64,000 nucleotides of DNA from Schizochytrium sp. CCTCC M209059 (Eukaryota > Sar > Bigyra > Thraustochytrida > Thraustochytriidae). The notes below the pieces were generated by a model. That model was given only the letters and a program-made list of their open reading frames with translations. It had not been told where the DNA came from and made no database searches. The stretch covers positions 503,756-567,755 of the forward strand of contig KN805379.1 of NCBI GenBank assembly GCA_000818945.1, in the 5' to 3' direction. The number at the start of each line of letters is the position of its first letter. Position 1 is the first letter of the stretch. This document shows positions 49,857-60,252 of this stretch, piece by piece. The position numbers and the translations under genes were made by a program.

Positions 49857-50170
49857 TGATTCGTAACCAAAATTGATGATGATGATGATGATGTCGATGA
49901 CGAGGAGGGGGAGGATGTCCTGAAATCTTGTCTTGGTTATTAGCTTGTTTCGGTATTACGATCATCCGAGCTTGCGTTTGCTTTTCTGGTTTCCAACAAG
50001 CGAGCCAATGGAAAATGGAAGGTGATATAAATTTAGACATTTCATTCATTTGGCCAGGGCATTCTCATGCAAGAAGAGGCCGTCGTTTGGACGATGGCAT
50101 ATATTTTGTATTCTTCTCCATTTTGTTGTGAGAAAGGAATGCTATTCGGTCTGCATTCTTCAATTTGATT
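49857..50170. other. Intergenic
   Basis: A GAT trinucleotide run (49874-49893) lies in the 3' UTR of the RRM gene. Nothing else is seen. Confidence 0.5.
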
Positions 50171-50851
50171 TCAACGCTGCCAGTGCCTGTTCATGTGCGT
50201 AAATCGCTCGAGGTCCTCTGGCGGTTGAAAGGAGTCGAGCTGGTCATGCACGCCTGTGAGACGAGACGTGACGACGGGCTCTCCACGGCGGCTTCGATTG
50301 ACGCTGAAACGTACCGAGAGGCGCTGCCAGAGCGGAGGGGATCCACTCCTCCGTCGCCACCAGACGCCTCTCGAATCCCTCCCGCCCCAGCCCACCTGGC
50401 GGTGTCGCTCGTTCGAGGCGGCTGCTTGTTCCTCTCTCTCGCGCTGCCTCTCCGCCTTTTGCCTGGCGATGCGGGCGAAGTATTCCGTCACGCGGCCAAG
50501 TCTCTTGGCCTTATCCGCGCTGGCCTCCTGCTTTGCCTGCGCGTCCTCCTCGCGCCGCCTCTGGAGGATGCGACGATGCCGCGCCGCCGGATCCTCCATC
50601 GCGGGGCTCGGTTCGATGGGCTCGTCCTCTCTCTTCTTCCCTTTCTCGCTCGCGCTCGCGCTCGCGCTCAGGAATTGCAAGGGCGATCGATGCCCGCGCG
50701 GACCCCGCCCGACTCGGAAGCGAGTCCCCGGACCCCCTGAGCTCGAGAAGGGTTGCGGAGAACGGCCCTGGCCACGGTGGCTGGCGCGATTGCAGCAGCC
50801 TCCGCGCGACATCAGATGGCAGACAGACACCCTAGCACCCTCCTCAGCCAT
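50171..50851 (-). CDS. Small Arg/Glu-rich helical protein, hypothetical
   Basis: The frame is open from a non-ATG codon at 50887; the first ATG is at 50851 (226 aa), and a second at 50599 gives 142 aa starting MEDPAARHRRILQRRREEDA. The latter part (residues after MEDPAARH) is a charged single helix (KRLGRVTEYFARIARQKAER, REREEQAAASNERHRQ) followed by WGGRDSRGVWWRRRSGS and a more hydrophobic end. No family is recognised. A GCGCTC repeat lies between the two ATGs, and the plus-strand complement is also open, so the upstream half is less certain than the downstream half. Confidence 0.4.
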   Translation of the reverse strand: MAEEGARVSVCHLMSRGGCCNRASHRGQGRSPQPFSSSGGPGTRFRVGRGPRGHRSPLQFLSASASASEKGKKREDEPIEPSPAMEDPAARHRRILQRRREEDAQAKQEASADKAKRLGRVTEYFARIARQKAERQREREEQAAASNERHRQVGWGGRDSRGVWWRRRSGSPPLWQRLSVRFSVNRSRRGEPVVTSRLTGVHDQLDSFQPPEDLERFTHMNRHWQR

Positions 50852-50887
50852 ACATACGAACGTCCCAACTCTCAAAGATCCGAGCAA

Positions 50888-52543
50888 AATGAACTTGCAA
50901 AGACAAAAAAGGGGAAGGAAATACCAACCACCTCAAAACAGGGTGTCCCCGGGTCATTTTCACCACCTCCTAACCACCGATTTTCCATAAACTGGCAGGC
51001 AGGCAGGCAGGGACGCGCGGTCCTCGTCCCGTCACGGGACCTCGGGCTCGATCTCTACGTTGGTTCCCCGAGCTGATCATGAACGCCGCCGCGTCCGCCA
51101 CCGCCGACCGGGCAGCCAGACGGGAAGCTCGCCGTCGCGCCCTCCTCCTTTGCCAGGCATCATGATCACGCCATCCGGAAACGTGTCGCAGCGCAGCGCC
51201 GGCCGGGGGAGCGAGCGCCCGCGATTCGCACCGGCCACAGGCTGCGGTTCGCAGGTCTATCCGACCTATTCACAGTGTGCAGACGGTCACGGTGACTCGG
51301 TGACTGTGACTCGCTGCCGAGTTTACTCCGGGCTGGCTGAGCTGAGCCCGGAATAAGCGATAGAACCTAATGGCAGATAGGCGACGCGGCCGTGCGAGAG
51401 ACGCCGCAATTGCTTAATATTCTTGACCAATCCTAGGCTATGTCCAAAACGGACTCAAACTCTACAATGTCTTGTCCAAATGTTTAGAACCAATACGGGC
51501 ACATACTACGAGCGCACCCCGAAATATAAAGATCGTGCAACCAAAAACGTACTTCAGACATTCTTGGCGCCGTGCCATTTGCAATTTAGTAGGAAGACAC
51601 CGCGGGCGCACATCGTGCGCACATGCGCATCGACCCTGCGGCTATGATTGTGACTCGCGGCAAAGAGACAACCGAGGACCAGAGTGACGAAACTGGTAGT
51701 CTGTGTTGGCAATAAGCGCGACCAAGTGGCAACTCAGGCTGCTGTACGCGAGGACATCGCAATCGTCGAACCTGCTTCGGACAAGCTCATTCTCCGCATT
51801 TGCGGTGTTCTTGAGCTTGGCATTGTCCAAGACACTGGCTCTGCTATTCTCGACATCGCAGTGCCTGGCCCCCAAGTTCCCGCCGTACGCTGCGACTATC
51901 CCAACCTCTGTCTCGCCAGACATTTATCAATTTGTCGACCAACTCATTTCTTTGTCTTGAGCTTATGTCTTTCTTCGCGTTCGCGGGTATAAGTGGGTCG
52001 AGCTTTTGCACAAGCTCCTACTTTCCGAGACCTACCTTCAAGGTGATGGTCCTGTCGCCCTAAAAACAATTTTTTGTCCCTTTTACTTCCAGCCAGCCTG
52101 AGAGTCTCACGCTGGACACATGCTGCAGCTGGGCACGCGTGCATTGTTGCGGTGCTGTGGCGCGGCTTTTGCAGTGCGTCAAGGTCGCGGGCCTCACGAA
52201 ATCAAGGCCACGCCCTGTCCAACTGCGCGAGCCGCTCCTGCCCTGTGCTCCCTCCTAGTCAGTCGTCGCGTCGGCAAGACGGAGAAGTACACAGACGGAC
52301 AGCAGCACGTGCAGTGCAAAACACATCCAACGTCGCATTGCGCCAACCAAAAGGGTTCCTTGTACTGGCTGGCTGGCGTGCTTGCTTGCTTGCTTGCTTG
52401 CTAGGGTTCCTTCTATCGCTTACCCATCGCGCAGTCTGCACTGTGCAAGGAAGCGTGCCATCGACTGCAGAGCTGCATCGCTGCATCTCGACGCGTAACA
52501 TACCGGCCGCGCTCGCCTGCACCTCGCAACGTAACAGCACAAC
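50888..52543. other. Intergenic, about 1.65 kb
   Basis: Overlapping ORFs of ~90-170 codons on both strands show no motif. A GGCA run (50995-51011), TATAAGTG-like sequence near 51986 and a TTGC run (52379-52401) are visible. The last ~150 bp are presumably the leader of the PH/CRAL-TRIO gene. Confidence 0.5.
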
Positions 52544-54718
52544 ATGTCTGCGGTGGCCCGCACGACCACGAATAAAAGGCGCGTGAGCAAGTCAACGCGA
52601 AAGAAACTCGAATTCGCCGCGACCTTTGACCCAAGAACAGCTGTACAGGGATACCTGTTGCAAAAGTCTGCGAGGTCATGGACCAAGAAATGGTTCATCC
52701 TTCACGACAGGTACCTCTCAAGCATGAAGCGAAAACCCCGTTCGCAGACCGAGTTTCAAGAGCTCGTACAGAGCTCCATCAATTTGTGGTCTGTCAATGA
52801 AGTCGAGGTGGACGGCTGCGACATCATCATCAACATGGGCGATCGCAAGCGGTCCGAAGATGCCGAAACCATCGTTCGCTCTCCGACTTGGGTTGCTCGA
52901 GCCTATAGTGCCATCGTAAAGAATGAAATCATTCTGCGCGCCAATGATGCCGATACCGCGCAGCGCTGGGTTCAAGGCATGTACGCAGGCCCTTTTGACG
53001 GCCAGGCACAGCAAGCCTTTGATGGCGAGGGTTCATCAATCACGGGACTTTCCATTTCCGATGGCTGGAAAGACGCGAGGGTCCTCGAGAGCGAGGCCGG
53101 CGACTCGCTGCGAGACCCTGGTCTTGGCATTCAGAGGCTACGCATCACGCGCTCGCGCAAATCTACGCGCAAACCGCTCTTTGAAACGAAACGACTTTAC
53201 GGCACACGTATTGGTCTTGGTAACATTCCGCCTTCCGCGCGGGTGCAAATTGAGATGACCCGCATCGGGCGTCCCGTTGGCACGCTGACATCCAGACCAA
53301 TCTCATCCTATTCGCAAAACTCGGATGGCGCATTTCGCATTGCCCTCCTCGATCCAGACATGATGCAAGATGGCGTCCTCGTCATCTTGCACCGCGATCC
53401 TTTTTATCCTCTACGCAACGAGCTCGATGCCATCGCTGTTGGCTTCCTCGCAGCGGTATCTCTCGCGCTTTCTCTGGCACTCATGGTTTTCATGGGGATC
53501 GCCCCGGGTATTCTCGTCTCGAGTGTTTTGCACATTGTCACGCTCCTCATTGCTCTTCGCGAGACGCGTCATGCCACCATTTTAGAACATGTTGCCGTCA
53601 TTCCCATGCAAGAGGCGTTGGCAATCGACCTTTTGGCGCAGCCTAATCATGGCCAGGAGTCCAAGCACGATGGCAAATCTCGCAAAAGCGTGCGTCGAGG
53701 CAAGAGTATCGCTCGAGGCGACGCCAGCGACCAGGACGATGACGACGAGGAGGAGGATGAGGGCTTTAACAAAGTATCGGCAGAGGATGTCGGCGATGGC
53801 ATCGAGTTCACGGTTGTGGAAAAGACGCTCATCAAGGAGCTTCGCGAGCGCGTGTCGGACCTGACAAACCCTAGAATCACTCGAGACCCGTATGCCTTGG
53901 AAATCTACAAGCGCTACATTGACGAGAACTTTCGCCTCGTTCGATTTCTACGCGCCCGCAACCTTAATTTACGCAAGGCAGAAAAACTTTTGCGCACTTC
54001 TCTCGCCTGGCGCATCGAATATCGGGCTGCAGAAATTCACCAAGAGTTCGACTTGCCTCGTTGGATGCTAGAGTACTTTGGAAGCCCTGACATCATCGAT
54101 CGCATTCTCGACAGAAGCGATCGGTTGCCCTGGTATTTTCATGACGAGGATGGCCGTCTTGCCGTTTTCTTGCGTGTCGGCCGGCTCAATCACCGCCTCA
54201 TGTTCAAGAAACTCAACAACGACGGTGAGATGCTCTTTCGCGCGGGGGTCTGGCTGTTCGAGATGATTCTCAAGGATCTTGAGGCGCACTTTGAATCTTC
54301 TGGACGTACAATTCCCGCGCAAATCTCGATCGTCATGGATCTCGAAGGCTTTTCGATGAGCAAACAGCTGCCCGTGAATACTGCGCTCTCTCTTGCGCGT
54401 CGCTACGTTGGCAAAATTCTCGACGGCTACCCCGAAGTTCTCGCGCACGTCACCGTGGTGAACGCGCCCTGGCTCTTTAATTCGCTCTGGACCCTTTTCC
54501 AACCCTTTTTTCCTGAGCGCGTGCTCAACAAAATCTGGATTGGAGGCTCCAACGTTAGAGCCTGCCAGAAACAGATCCGCTCGATTCACGGGCCGGACCA
54601 GACCCCAGCTGCCTACGGCGGCAATGTCAAGGAAGATGGCGACATCTACTGCCCATCAAGAGTGCCTTGCCAAGGTCCCTTTCTCGATGATGAAGGTGCC
54701 TCACTTCTCTCCAGATAA
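52544..54718 (+). CDS. PH domain - membrane hairpin - CRAL-TRIO (Sec14) fusion protein
   Basis: 724 aa, intronless. Residues ~30-150 form a PH domain (VQGYLLQKSARSWTKKWFIL ... ILRANDADTAQRWVQGM, with the conserved Trp near its end). Residues ~292-345 are two hydrophobic spans (AVGFLAAVSLALSLALMVFM and ILVSSVLHIVTLLIAL) separated by a short turn, probably a membrane hairpin. After an acidic/basic linker (~385-415) come a CRAL-TRIO N-domain (ENFRLVRFLRARNLNLRKAE) and the Sec14 lipid-binding lobe (~510-690: IPAQISIVMDLEGFSM, YPEVLAHVTVVNAPWLFNSL, FPERVLNKIWI). PH and Sec14 both bind phosphoinositides or lipids, so a lipid-transfer or membrane-trafficking role is likely; the membrane anchor is unusual. 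Confidence 0.88.
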   Translation: MSAVARTTTNKRRVSKSTRKKLEFAATFDPRTAVQGYLLQKSARSWTKKWFILHDRYLSSMKRKPRSQTEFQELVQSSINLWSVNEVEVDGCDIIINMGDRKRSEDAETIVRSPTWVARAYSAIVKNEIILRANDADTAQRWVQGMYAGPFDGQAQQAFDGEGSSITGLSISDGWKDARVLESEAGDSLRDPGLGIQRLRITRSRKSTRKPLFETKRLYGTRIGLGNIPPSARVQIEMTRIGRPVGTLTSRPISSYSQNSDGAFRIALLDPDMMQDGVLVILHRDPFYPLRNELDAIAVGFLAAVSLALSLALMVFMGIAPGILVSSVLHIVTLLIALRETRHATILEHVAVIPMQEALAIDLLAQPNHGQESKHDGKSRKSVRRGKSIARGDASDQDDDDEEEDEGFNKVSAEDVGDGIEFTVVEKTLIKELRERVSDLTNPRITRDPYALEIYKRYIDENFRLVRFLRARNLNLRKAEKLLRTSLAWRIEYRAAEIHQEFDLPRWMLEYFGSPDIIDRILDRSDRLPWYFHDEDGRLAVFLRVGRLNHRLMFKKLNNDGEMLFRAGVWLFEMILKDLEAHFESSGRTIPAQISIVMDLEGFSMSKQLPVNTALSLARRYVGKILDGYPEVLAHVTVVNAPWLFNSLWTLFQPFFPERVLNKIWIGGSNVRACQKQIRSIHGPDQTPAAYGGNVKEDGDIYCPSRVPCQGPFLDDEGASLLSR

Positions 54719-55591
54719 GGCTTTTAAAATAAACGTTGTTCTCGACAGGTCGAGTCAGTGCATTTGTTTTCGCTCAGCACTATTTCCTTTTTTCACTATG
54801 GCCGGCCAATCTTTGACAATTCGTTTCGCAAGCAATCATCTCGATTTAGAATTGTCGAGAGCAAAGGCTCGGCATCGCCTCCTCTCCTGAGAATCTCCCG
54901 TGTCTATCTCTTGGCATGATGTGTGGAGTCCAGCAAATAATGAAGTGAAGACCTCCTCCACGTGTGTTGCGCGACTTTCTCTAGTTGCACGCGGCGGTCG
55001 AAGTAAGATGCTAGAGCCAAAATGGAGGCTGTTTTTTGCGCCTAGACACGACAGAGAAGATCCCAATATCATCGGAAATAATCCTGCTGAAGGCCGCGAG
55101 AATACCTTTGCTTCGATCTCCTCCCTCGTGCAAAATTTTCTTTTCTTTTCTTTTCTTTTTACGTCGCCTTCCGCGCCAGAAAGAACTTTAGGCTGCGAAG
55201 TCTTTAACACCACAAGGTAACCTGCTGTTTTTCCTTCCCTTCTTTCGAGTCCTGTTTCAATCGGTGAGTCTCTCTCCAACGTCAGCCAAAGCGTGACCAG
55301 TAAGTTGCTTGTGGTAGAAAAAGAACATATGAAAGCAACTCAAGCGTCACATATCAAACTTATCTCGAGGAGCCGAGGCTGATTATAAGATCATAGCCAT
55401 ATAGACTTGCTTTACGGCGTTTCAAAGAATCTAACTACAAGACATCAGTACATTTGAGAGATTAAGGACGTATTCGTGAAGAGATGAGAATCCGCATTTG
55501 ACGGGGCAACGTCCAAAAGAGAAAATAGAATCCTATAACGAACAACCCGTATCGAAGAAAAGAGAAAAAAAAAAGCCTAACTTTTCTTTGC
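54719..55591. other. Intergenic before the helicase-like island
   Basis: TTTTC pentamers occur at about 55137-55160. Composition turns AT-richer here. No gene is supported. Confidence 0.5.
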
Positions 55592-58500
55592 TCAAGTTTC
55601 CTCATTTAAGAAAGAGGTTCCCAAGCCTTGCAGCCGCCGAGTAAATGTTTGAAAAGTTTTCTTCACAATTTCTCGAGCGGTTTCGACTCCCTCAAAAGGA
55701 AAAAACTTAGCCAACCTGTTGCGGAGCCTGTCCATCAAACCAATTCCTCCTTCCTGCGGTCTCTGTCTACATTCCTCCAGCACTGCTGCTTTCAGACTTG
55801 AATTGATACCATCGTCACCGGATCTTGATAGTTGGCACCCGCGGGTGGCAATAAGCAAGCGCTCCTTCTCTGAAAGGTCAGGACACAAAGCACATTCTTT
55901 GCACACTTTCAATGGGTCGCTCGATGTCTGTCCGTTGTGTCTGGACGATAATAGTCTCATGGCTTTATTCTGCAGAGAGCTCTGGCAGATGACGCACCAG
56001 AAAAAAGTTTTGCTGTGGTCTTTGCAAAATCTTAAAATCGAGACTTGCTCTAGCTGAGCTTCGCACGCGGGAGCGCGGCACAAGATTTTCCGCTGCTCTT
56101 GCCGGGCTGCCTCACGCGCAAAAGTAGTCACGTCGCCCTTGTGGCCCCATGTCGAAACGTAGAGGTTCATGTCAGTCGACTCGCAGCTTGCGCTTTCTTG
56201 AATCCTTGTCACTCCTGGACTGGCGTCTTTCTTCAGCTGGCAGCCAGCGCAGCGTATGGAAGCATGGCTGGCGAAACGAAAAGTGGTGAAGATGTATAGG
56301 CCCAAGTCACCTTCTCCAATCCGAAGAAATTTGTTCGGCTCGTCTCTGGATTGCCTCGTTCCAAGGGAATGCCAGGAAGGCGTTGGAACGTACCCGGAAG
56401 GGTAGCCCCGCAGGGGACAGAGATTTTTCCGAAAATACCACCACAACAACGGCTGTTGGCAGTCGCAGCAATTTTTGCCGACCTCCAAAGGATGGCGACT
56501 TGGATAACGATGCGATTTCTCAATGATTTTGACGCTACAGAGGAATTTTTTTTCCGTAACGGTTGGTTGACTACACAAAGTGCACATTAGCTGCGTTTTG
56601 TGCTTTGCGTCAAAGGGACGAAATTCAAGCGATCGAGAGCTCCGCGACGAGCTCCGCGACGAGCTCCGCGACGAGCTCCGCGACGAGCTCCGCTTGCTTG
56701 CGCGGCATTGTCGACCGTTTCTTTTAGCGCTGCGTTGGTCTGGCTGTGAGTGCCAATTTGCATTTGAAGGCAGTGCTCGATATCCGATTCGGCCCCTTGT
56801 AGAACATCTTATATACGATGCTAAAACCAGCGCGTCTTTTCGCTTGTTCAGTTCATGAGCAAAAGAAAGCGGTTTCTTACGTTTGGTGTCTCTGTTCCCG
56901 AAGGAAAGTCGACGCTTGCATGCAAAGCACATAGGCCAAGGTTTCGGCATACATTCATCTTGTTCATCAAGTCCGTGGCTGTCGCCTTCGATCGTCTCAT
57001 AGGTTTCTTCCTCTGCCTTGCGTGCCTCCTCATCAAACATGCGATAGCCGATATCAATAACGTTTCCACTTTGATGGATGCTACTTCTCTCTGCGTTCGG
57101 GGGACGTCGGAGCTTGGCTCGGCAACGAGAGTCAGAGTCCAGAACATTTTCGCTAGCTTTTCTTTTCTTGGAAGTATTGTGTGCGCCGGAGAAAACCCTC
57201 TCGTCAACGCTACAATCATCTGCACCTCCAGCAAGCAAAAAGCAATCTGCGTAGTTTGGCAGGAACTTGCTAGTACACCCATCCCTGCAAAGCCGCCGTG
57301 ACTGTCGTTTCGGTTCGACGGCCAATGGAAGGCCACAATTCGAGCATGAGCTAAATTCGACCTGAAGAAGCATTCTGATTTTATCTTTGACAAACCCCAT
57401 TCGACAGAGTCCTCGCGCAGCTTGAAGTTTCTGTTCACGGCCACCTCTGATAACAAGAAACTTGGATTGTTGTCGGTAGAGGTTTATCCCGGGTAGAAAG
57501 TCATCCCGAATGTGCGAGAGGGCCTCGTCTACAGAGCATCGAAGTTGCTTCCTTTGCTCGTACGACTTGAGGATTCTCCGGATTCCTTTCAGATCAGACT
57601 CGCAAACATTGCGCGATATGCAGCTCACAGCATGTATCAAAGTACGAGGACAAGCTGTCATGGCCCGGGAAAGCATCATGAAGTACTGGTGACGCAGGTG
57701 TGGCCGAGAGAGATTCTTTGAAATCACTACCAAAAGATTAGCGACGCCTTTTCGAAGCAGGTTGCCCACATCAGAAGCTCCACACTCGCGAAAATCCCCC
57801 CTTCGAGGATCCCAAAGTAAAGTCTCTTTTCCTGTATCGATAAGCGGCACTATTCTTTGCTGTAGAATAGGCAGGGACTTATCATCGAAGGATATATATT
57901 TCTCTTTTTCTTCTTCCCATACTCGGTGACCTGCATAAAAACCCTTGCCATTTATATTGAACACATCGAAAGCCTCAAGTGTTGCAGCCGAACAGCCAGG
58001 ATCAGGTTTGTACTTTGGGTCCCCAATTTGCCGCATGAAACGCTTAAACTCCTCCATCTCAGTAGAACTGGATAAGGAGCACTCGCCTCCGAAAGGAAAG
58101 TACCTGACGACCGTCTGAAAGTAGTTTTTGTGGCGAGCTTGGAGTCTTGGATCGATGGATGTCTCTTGTTTCTGCCCTTTAATAATGTCAGCTTGAATAA
58201 GCACTCGATGTTTTACGCTGGATAGAGCTGCAAAAATATGCTCGCTTCGGTGCAGAGCTTTAGTTGAAATGCTCAAGCATTCTAATTGGTCCGAAAATTG
58301 CACGATTGAAACATTCGAAGTGCTGGGGGGCGGTTCAGAGACGCCTTGCACCAGAGCATATCCATGCGGGTGTTTTTCACAGTGAATGTTTCTTGCGAGC
58401 CTGCTTTGCGAGCTCCAAATGTCAACTGCTGTTCCGATGCGCAAAGACACGATAGAGTAAGGATCGAAATGGGTCTTGAGCAAACGTCCGGTTTCACTCG

Positions 58501-59797
58501 TTGGATTGCTTCCGATGTCTGCTTCATCGTGAAGAAGCTTTCCGAAGTGCATTCCGGCAAGCCACTCACCGTGCGAATTTTTGAGAGTACGCCACTTGGT
58601 GACGATCAGTACTGAAAAGCGAGCGTCTTGCGGACAACAGCAACTCTTACTTTCGTAATAACGAAGAGGAATAAGAGTTCTCCAGCCACCCCCTACGCCA
58701 TCTCCGAGGAAGCGGACTGTACGAGAAAGAAGCCACGAAAAGGGGGTGTAGAGCTTCCCGTCAATCAGAATAGTGTTGAACATGCTCTTTGAAAAGGTGG
58801 AAAACAGCCCAAGCCCCCGAAATACCCGCTTATAAAGGTCCATGCCGAGCACACAGATCCGCACATCTTCCTTCTCCTGAAGGACAACTGCACCTCGTAG
58901 CATCGTTTCGAAAAGAAAAATTTTCTCGTTTTCGTTCACAGCAATCTTGTGTTTATATTTGTCCCACACGAGCTTGCGTATGGCCTCGAGGGCCTCCTTG
59001 CGCTGATCATCGTCATCACAGAGCGGAACAAGGTCAGGGAGTTCCCGAAGAAGTCGTTTCCCGGATTGCATGCGAGGCCCAAAAAAAATGGAGTTCGACA
59101 TTGTACGATATTTCCCATCCGACGTCTTGTAGCAGATAACGCCTTGATTATCATTTCGAATGCATTCAATAACTCTTTGCACTTCCTTAGTAGTGGACGA
59201 AGCCCCTTCAAACATGACTGCGTATATTAACTCGGCCAAATTCTTGGGATCTGAGGTCTTCACCTTTGGCGTGCAAGATTCACCTTGTCGCTGTACCCGC
59301 CAGGTCGTATTTTGGGCCCACTTGAGCGTGACCGGCATATTGCCCTGAATCCACAAGAAAGCAACGACAAGAGAGGTGAGTTTACGGCCTTCGCCACTTG
59401 GAACGCATTGGAGGAGGCCGGGCTGCGTCACGGCCAACGGACCGAGATCGCGTTGCACTGGGTTGTTGTTGTTGTCCGTTTGATGCATGATGCTGCCGTT
59501 CACGAGGCACTTGAAAAGGAGCTGCTGAGAAGGATAAAGTCTGGGGTTACTCATCAGTTCATTCAAGATACAGCTGGCCTCATTCGCAGCCAGGTACTCG
59601 GTAAGTGCCACATGCTGTTCGTTCTTGATTAATTCTTCCCTGAGAACGTCGCTGAGACCGTCTTTGCCACCAACCCCTTTTGATAGAGGACCTCCTCTAA
59701 TGGAGTTCACGTCCACGGTTCTCACGTTGAGCTCCTCGAAGCGGCTGCGCCGCGCGGCCTCCAATACTTTATGATGGCTGCCAGTAAGGACCTGCAT
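55592..59797 (-). CDS. Degenerate SF2-helicase-like protein with Cys-rich C-terminus (1401 aa)
   Basis: The intact ORF aligns over at least ~700 residues with the divergent gene at 61495: both have an anchor RDLGPLAVT, LAELIYAV/LAELLYAV, a block GKLYTPFSWLLSRT/GRFYTPFAWFLGRT, LIPLRYYE/LMPLESYE, and a common end NLLVVISKNL/NLLIVVQKNL. Walker A is GEGRKL (135-140) in place of GTGKTL, motif II is retained (D424-E-A-D427), motif III is GTA (455-457) in place of SAT, and the motif VI segment reads HAVSCISRN instead of QAVSRVTRN. ATP hydrolysis is thus improbable, although no stop codon interrupts 1401 codons. The C-terminal ~550 residues hold several CxxC pairs (SCSNCG, MCFACK, MCTLCS, CDCQQ, RCAGC, WCVICQ, KECALCPD), likely zinc ribbons, plus a Ser/Arg repeat. 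It may be an adaptor-like paralogue; mobile-element origin is possible but not shown. Confidence 0.7.
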   Translation of the reverse strand: MQVLTGSHHKVLEAARRSRFEELNVRTVDVNSIRGGPLSKGVGGKDGLSDVLREELIKNEQHVALTEYLAANEASCILNELMSNPRLYPSQQLLFKCLVNGSIMHQTDNNNNPVQRDLGPLAVTQPGLLQCVPSGEGRKLTSLVVAFLWIQGNMPVTLKWAQNTTWRVQRQGESCTPKVKTSDPKNLAELIYAVMFEGASSTTKEVQRVIECIRNDNQGVICYKTSDGKYRTMSNSIFFGPRMQSGKRLLRELPDLVPLCDDDDQRKEALEAIRKLVWDKYKHKIAVNENEKIFLFETMLRGAVVLQEKEDVRICVLGMDLYKRVFRGLGLFSTFSKSMFNTILIDGKLYTPFSWLLSRTVRFLGDGVGGGWRTLIPLRYYESKSCCCPQDARFSVLIVTKWRTLKNSHGEWLAGMHFGKLLHDEADIGSNPTSETGRLLKTHFDPYSIVSLRIGTAVDIWSSQSRLARNIHCEKHPHGYALVQGVSEPPPSTSNVSIVQFSDQLECLSISTKALHRSEHIFAALSSVKHRVLIQADIIKGQKQETSIDPRLQARHKNYFQTVVRYFPFGGECSLSSSTEMEEFKRFMRQIGDPKYKPDPGCSAATLEAFDVFNINGKGFYAGHRVWEEEKEKYISFDDKSLPILQQRIVPLIDTGKETLLWDPRRGDFRECGASDVGNLLRKGVANLLVVISKNLSRPHLRHQYFMMLSRAMTACPRTLIHAVSCISRNVCESDLKGIRRILKSYEQRKQLRCSVDEALSHIRDDFLPGINLYRQQSKFLVIRGGREQKLQAARGLCRMGFVKDKIRMLLQVEFSSCSNCGLPLAVEPKRQSRRLCRDGCTSKFLPNYADCFLLAGGADDCSVDERVFSGAHNTSKKRKASENVLDSDSRCRAKLRRPPNAERSSIHQSGNVIDIGYRMFDEEARKAEEETYETIEGDSHGLDEQDECMPKPWPMCFACKRRLSFGNRDTKRKKPLSFAHELNKRKDALVLASYIRCSTRGRIGYRALPSNANWHSQPDQRSAKRNGRQCRASKRSSSRSSSRSSSRSSSRSSRSLEFRPFDAKHKTQLMCTLCSQPTVTEKKFLCSVKIIEKSHRYPSRHPLEVGKNCCDCQQPLLWWYFRKNLCPLRGYPSGYVPTPSWHSLGTRQSRDEPNKFLRIGEGDLGLYIFTTFRFASHASIRCAGCQLKKDASPGVTRIQESASCESTDMNLYVSTWGHKGDVTTFAREAARQEQRKILCRAPACEAQLEQVSILRFCKDHSKTFFWCVICQSSLQNKAMRLLSSRHNGQTSSDPLKVCKECALCPDLSEKERLLIATRGCQLSRSGDDGINSSLKAAVLEECRQRPQEGGIGLMDRLRNRLAKFFPFEGVETAREIVKKTFQTFTRRLQGLGTSFLNEET
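56637..56693 (+). repeat. 12-bp tandem repeat inside the helicase-like gene
   Basis: About 4.7 copies of GAGCTCCGCGAC; on the coding (minus) strand this encodes a Ser-Ser-Arg-Ser repeat. The length is a multiple of 3, so copy-number changes keep the frame. Confidence 0.9.
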
Positions 59798-60217
59798 TGT
59801 ACCGCCTCTTCTGGTTTGGCCAAGAGCTACGTTGACGAACTCGTTCTGCAGCAGAGCCTTTAATTTAAAAAATGAACTCCTAGCCAGTTCTCCCGCGTCG
59901 AGAGGTCAATAGACGGACTGCTTCACGCCAGCCAGCCAATTAGGGCAAGCAGGCAGGCGGACAGGTAGGAACGCTGAGACAGGCAGCGCCTCCTGCAACT
60001 CGGGGGCACCGTGACCGCCTCACTGGCAGCTACAAAAGGGAAGAGACTCCCTACGGTTGTCTTGTCGGCCAAGTCGAAGGGGTGACGGTCCCGCCCCGTC
60101 CTCGCAGCCAGCCAGGTGTCCGACAGAGACGCCAGCCACACTGCCGTGCGTCCTGCACCACCACCAGCAGACACCATGGCCACTGCCAGCTGCCAGCTGC
60201 CATTGGCTGCAGCCGCG

Positions 60218-60252
<35 letters not shown>

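Noticed and set aside
51684..51992. 102-codon ORF starting TKLVVCVGNKRDQ
   Set aside because: No motif, non-ATG start, overlaps an equally open minus-strand frame.
55046..55066. ACAGAGAAGATC resembles the U6 snRNA ACAGAGA box
   Set aside because: No following TTAGCATGG or U6 3' stem; chance match.
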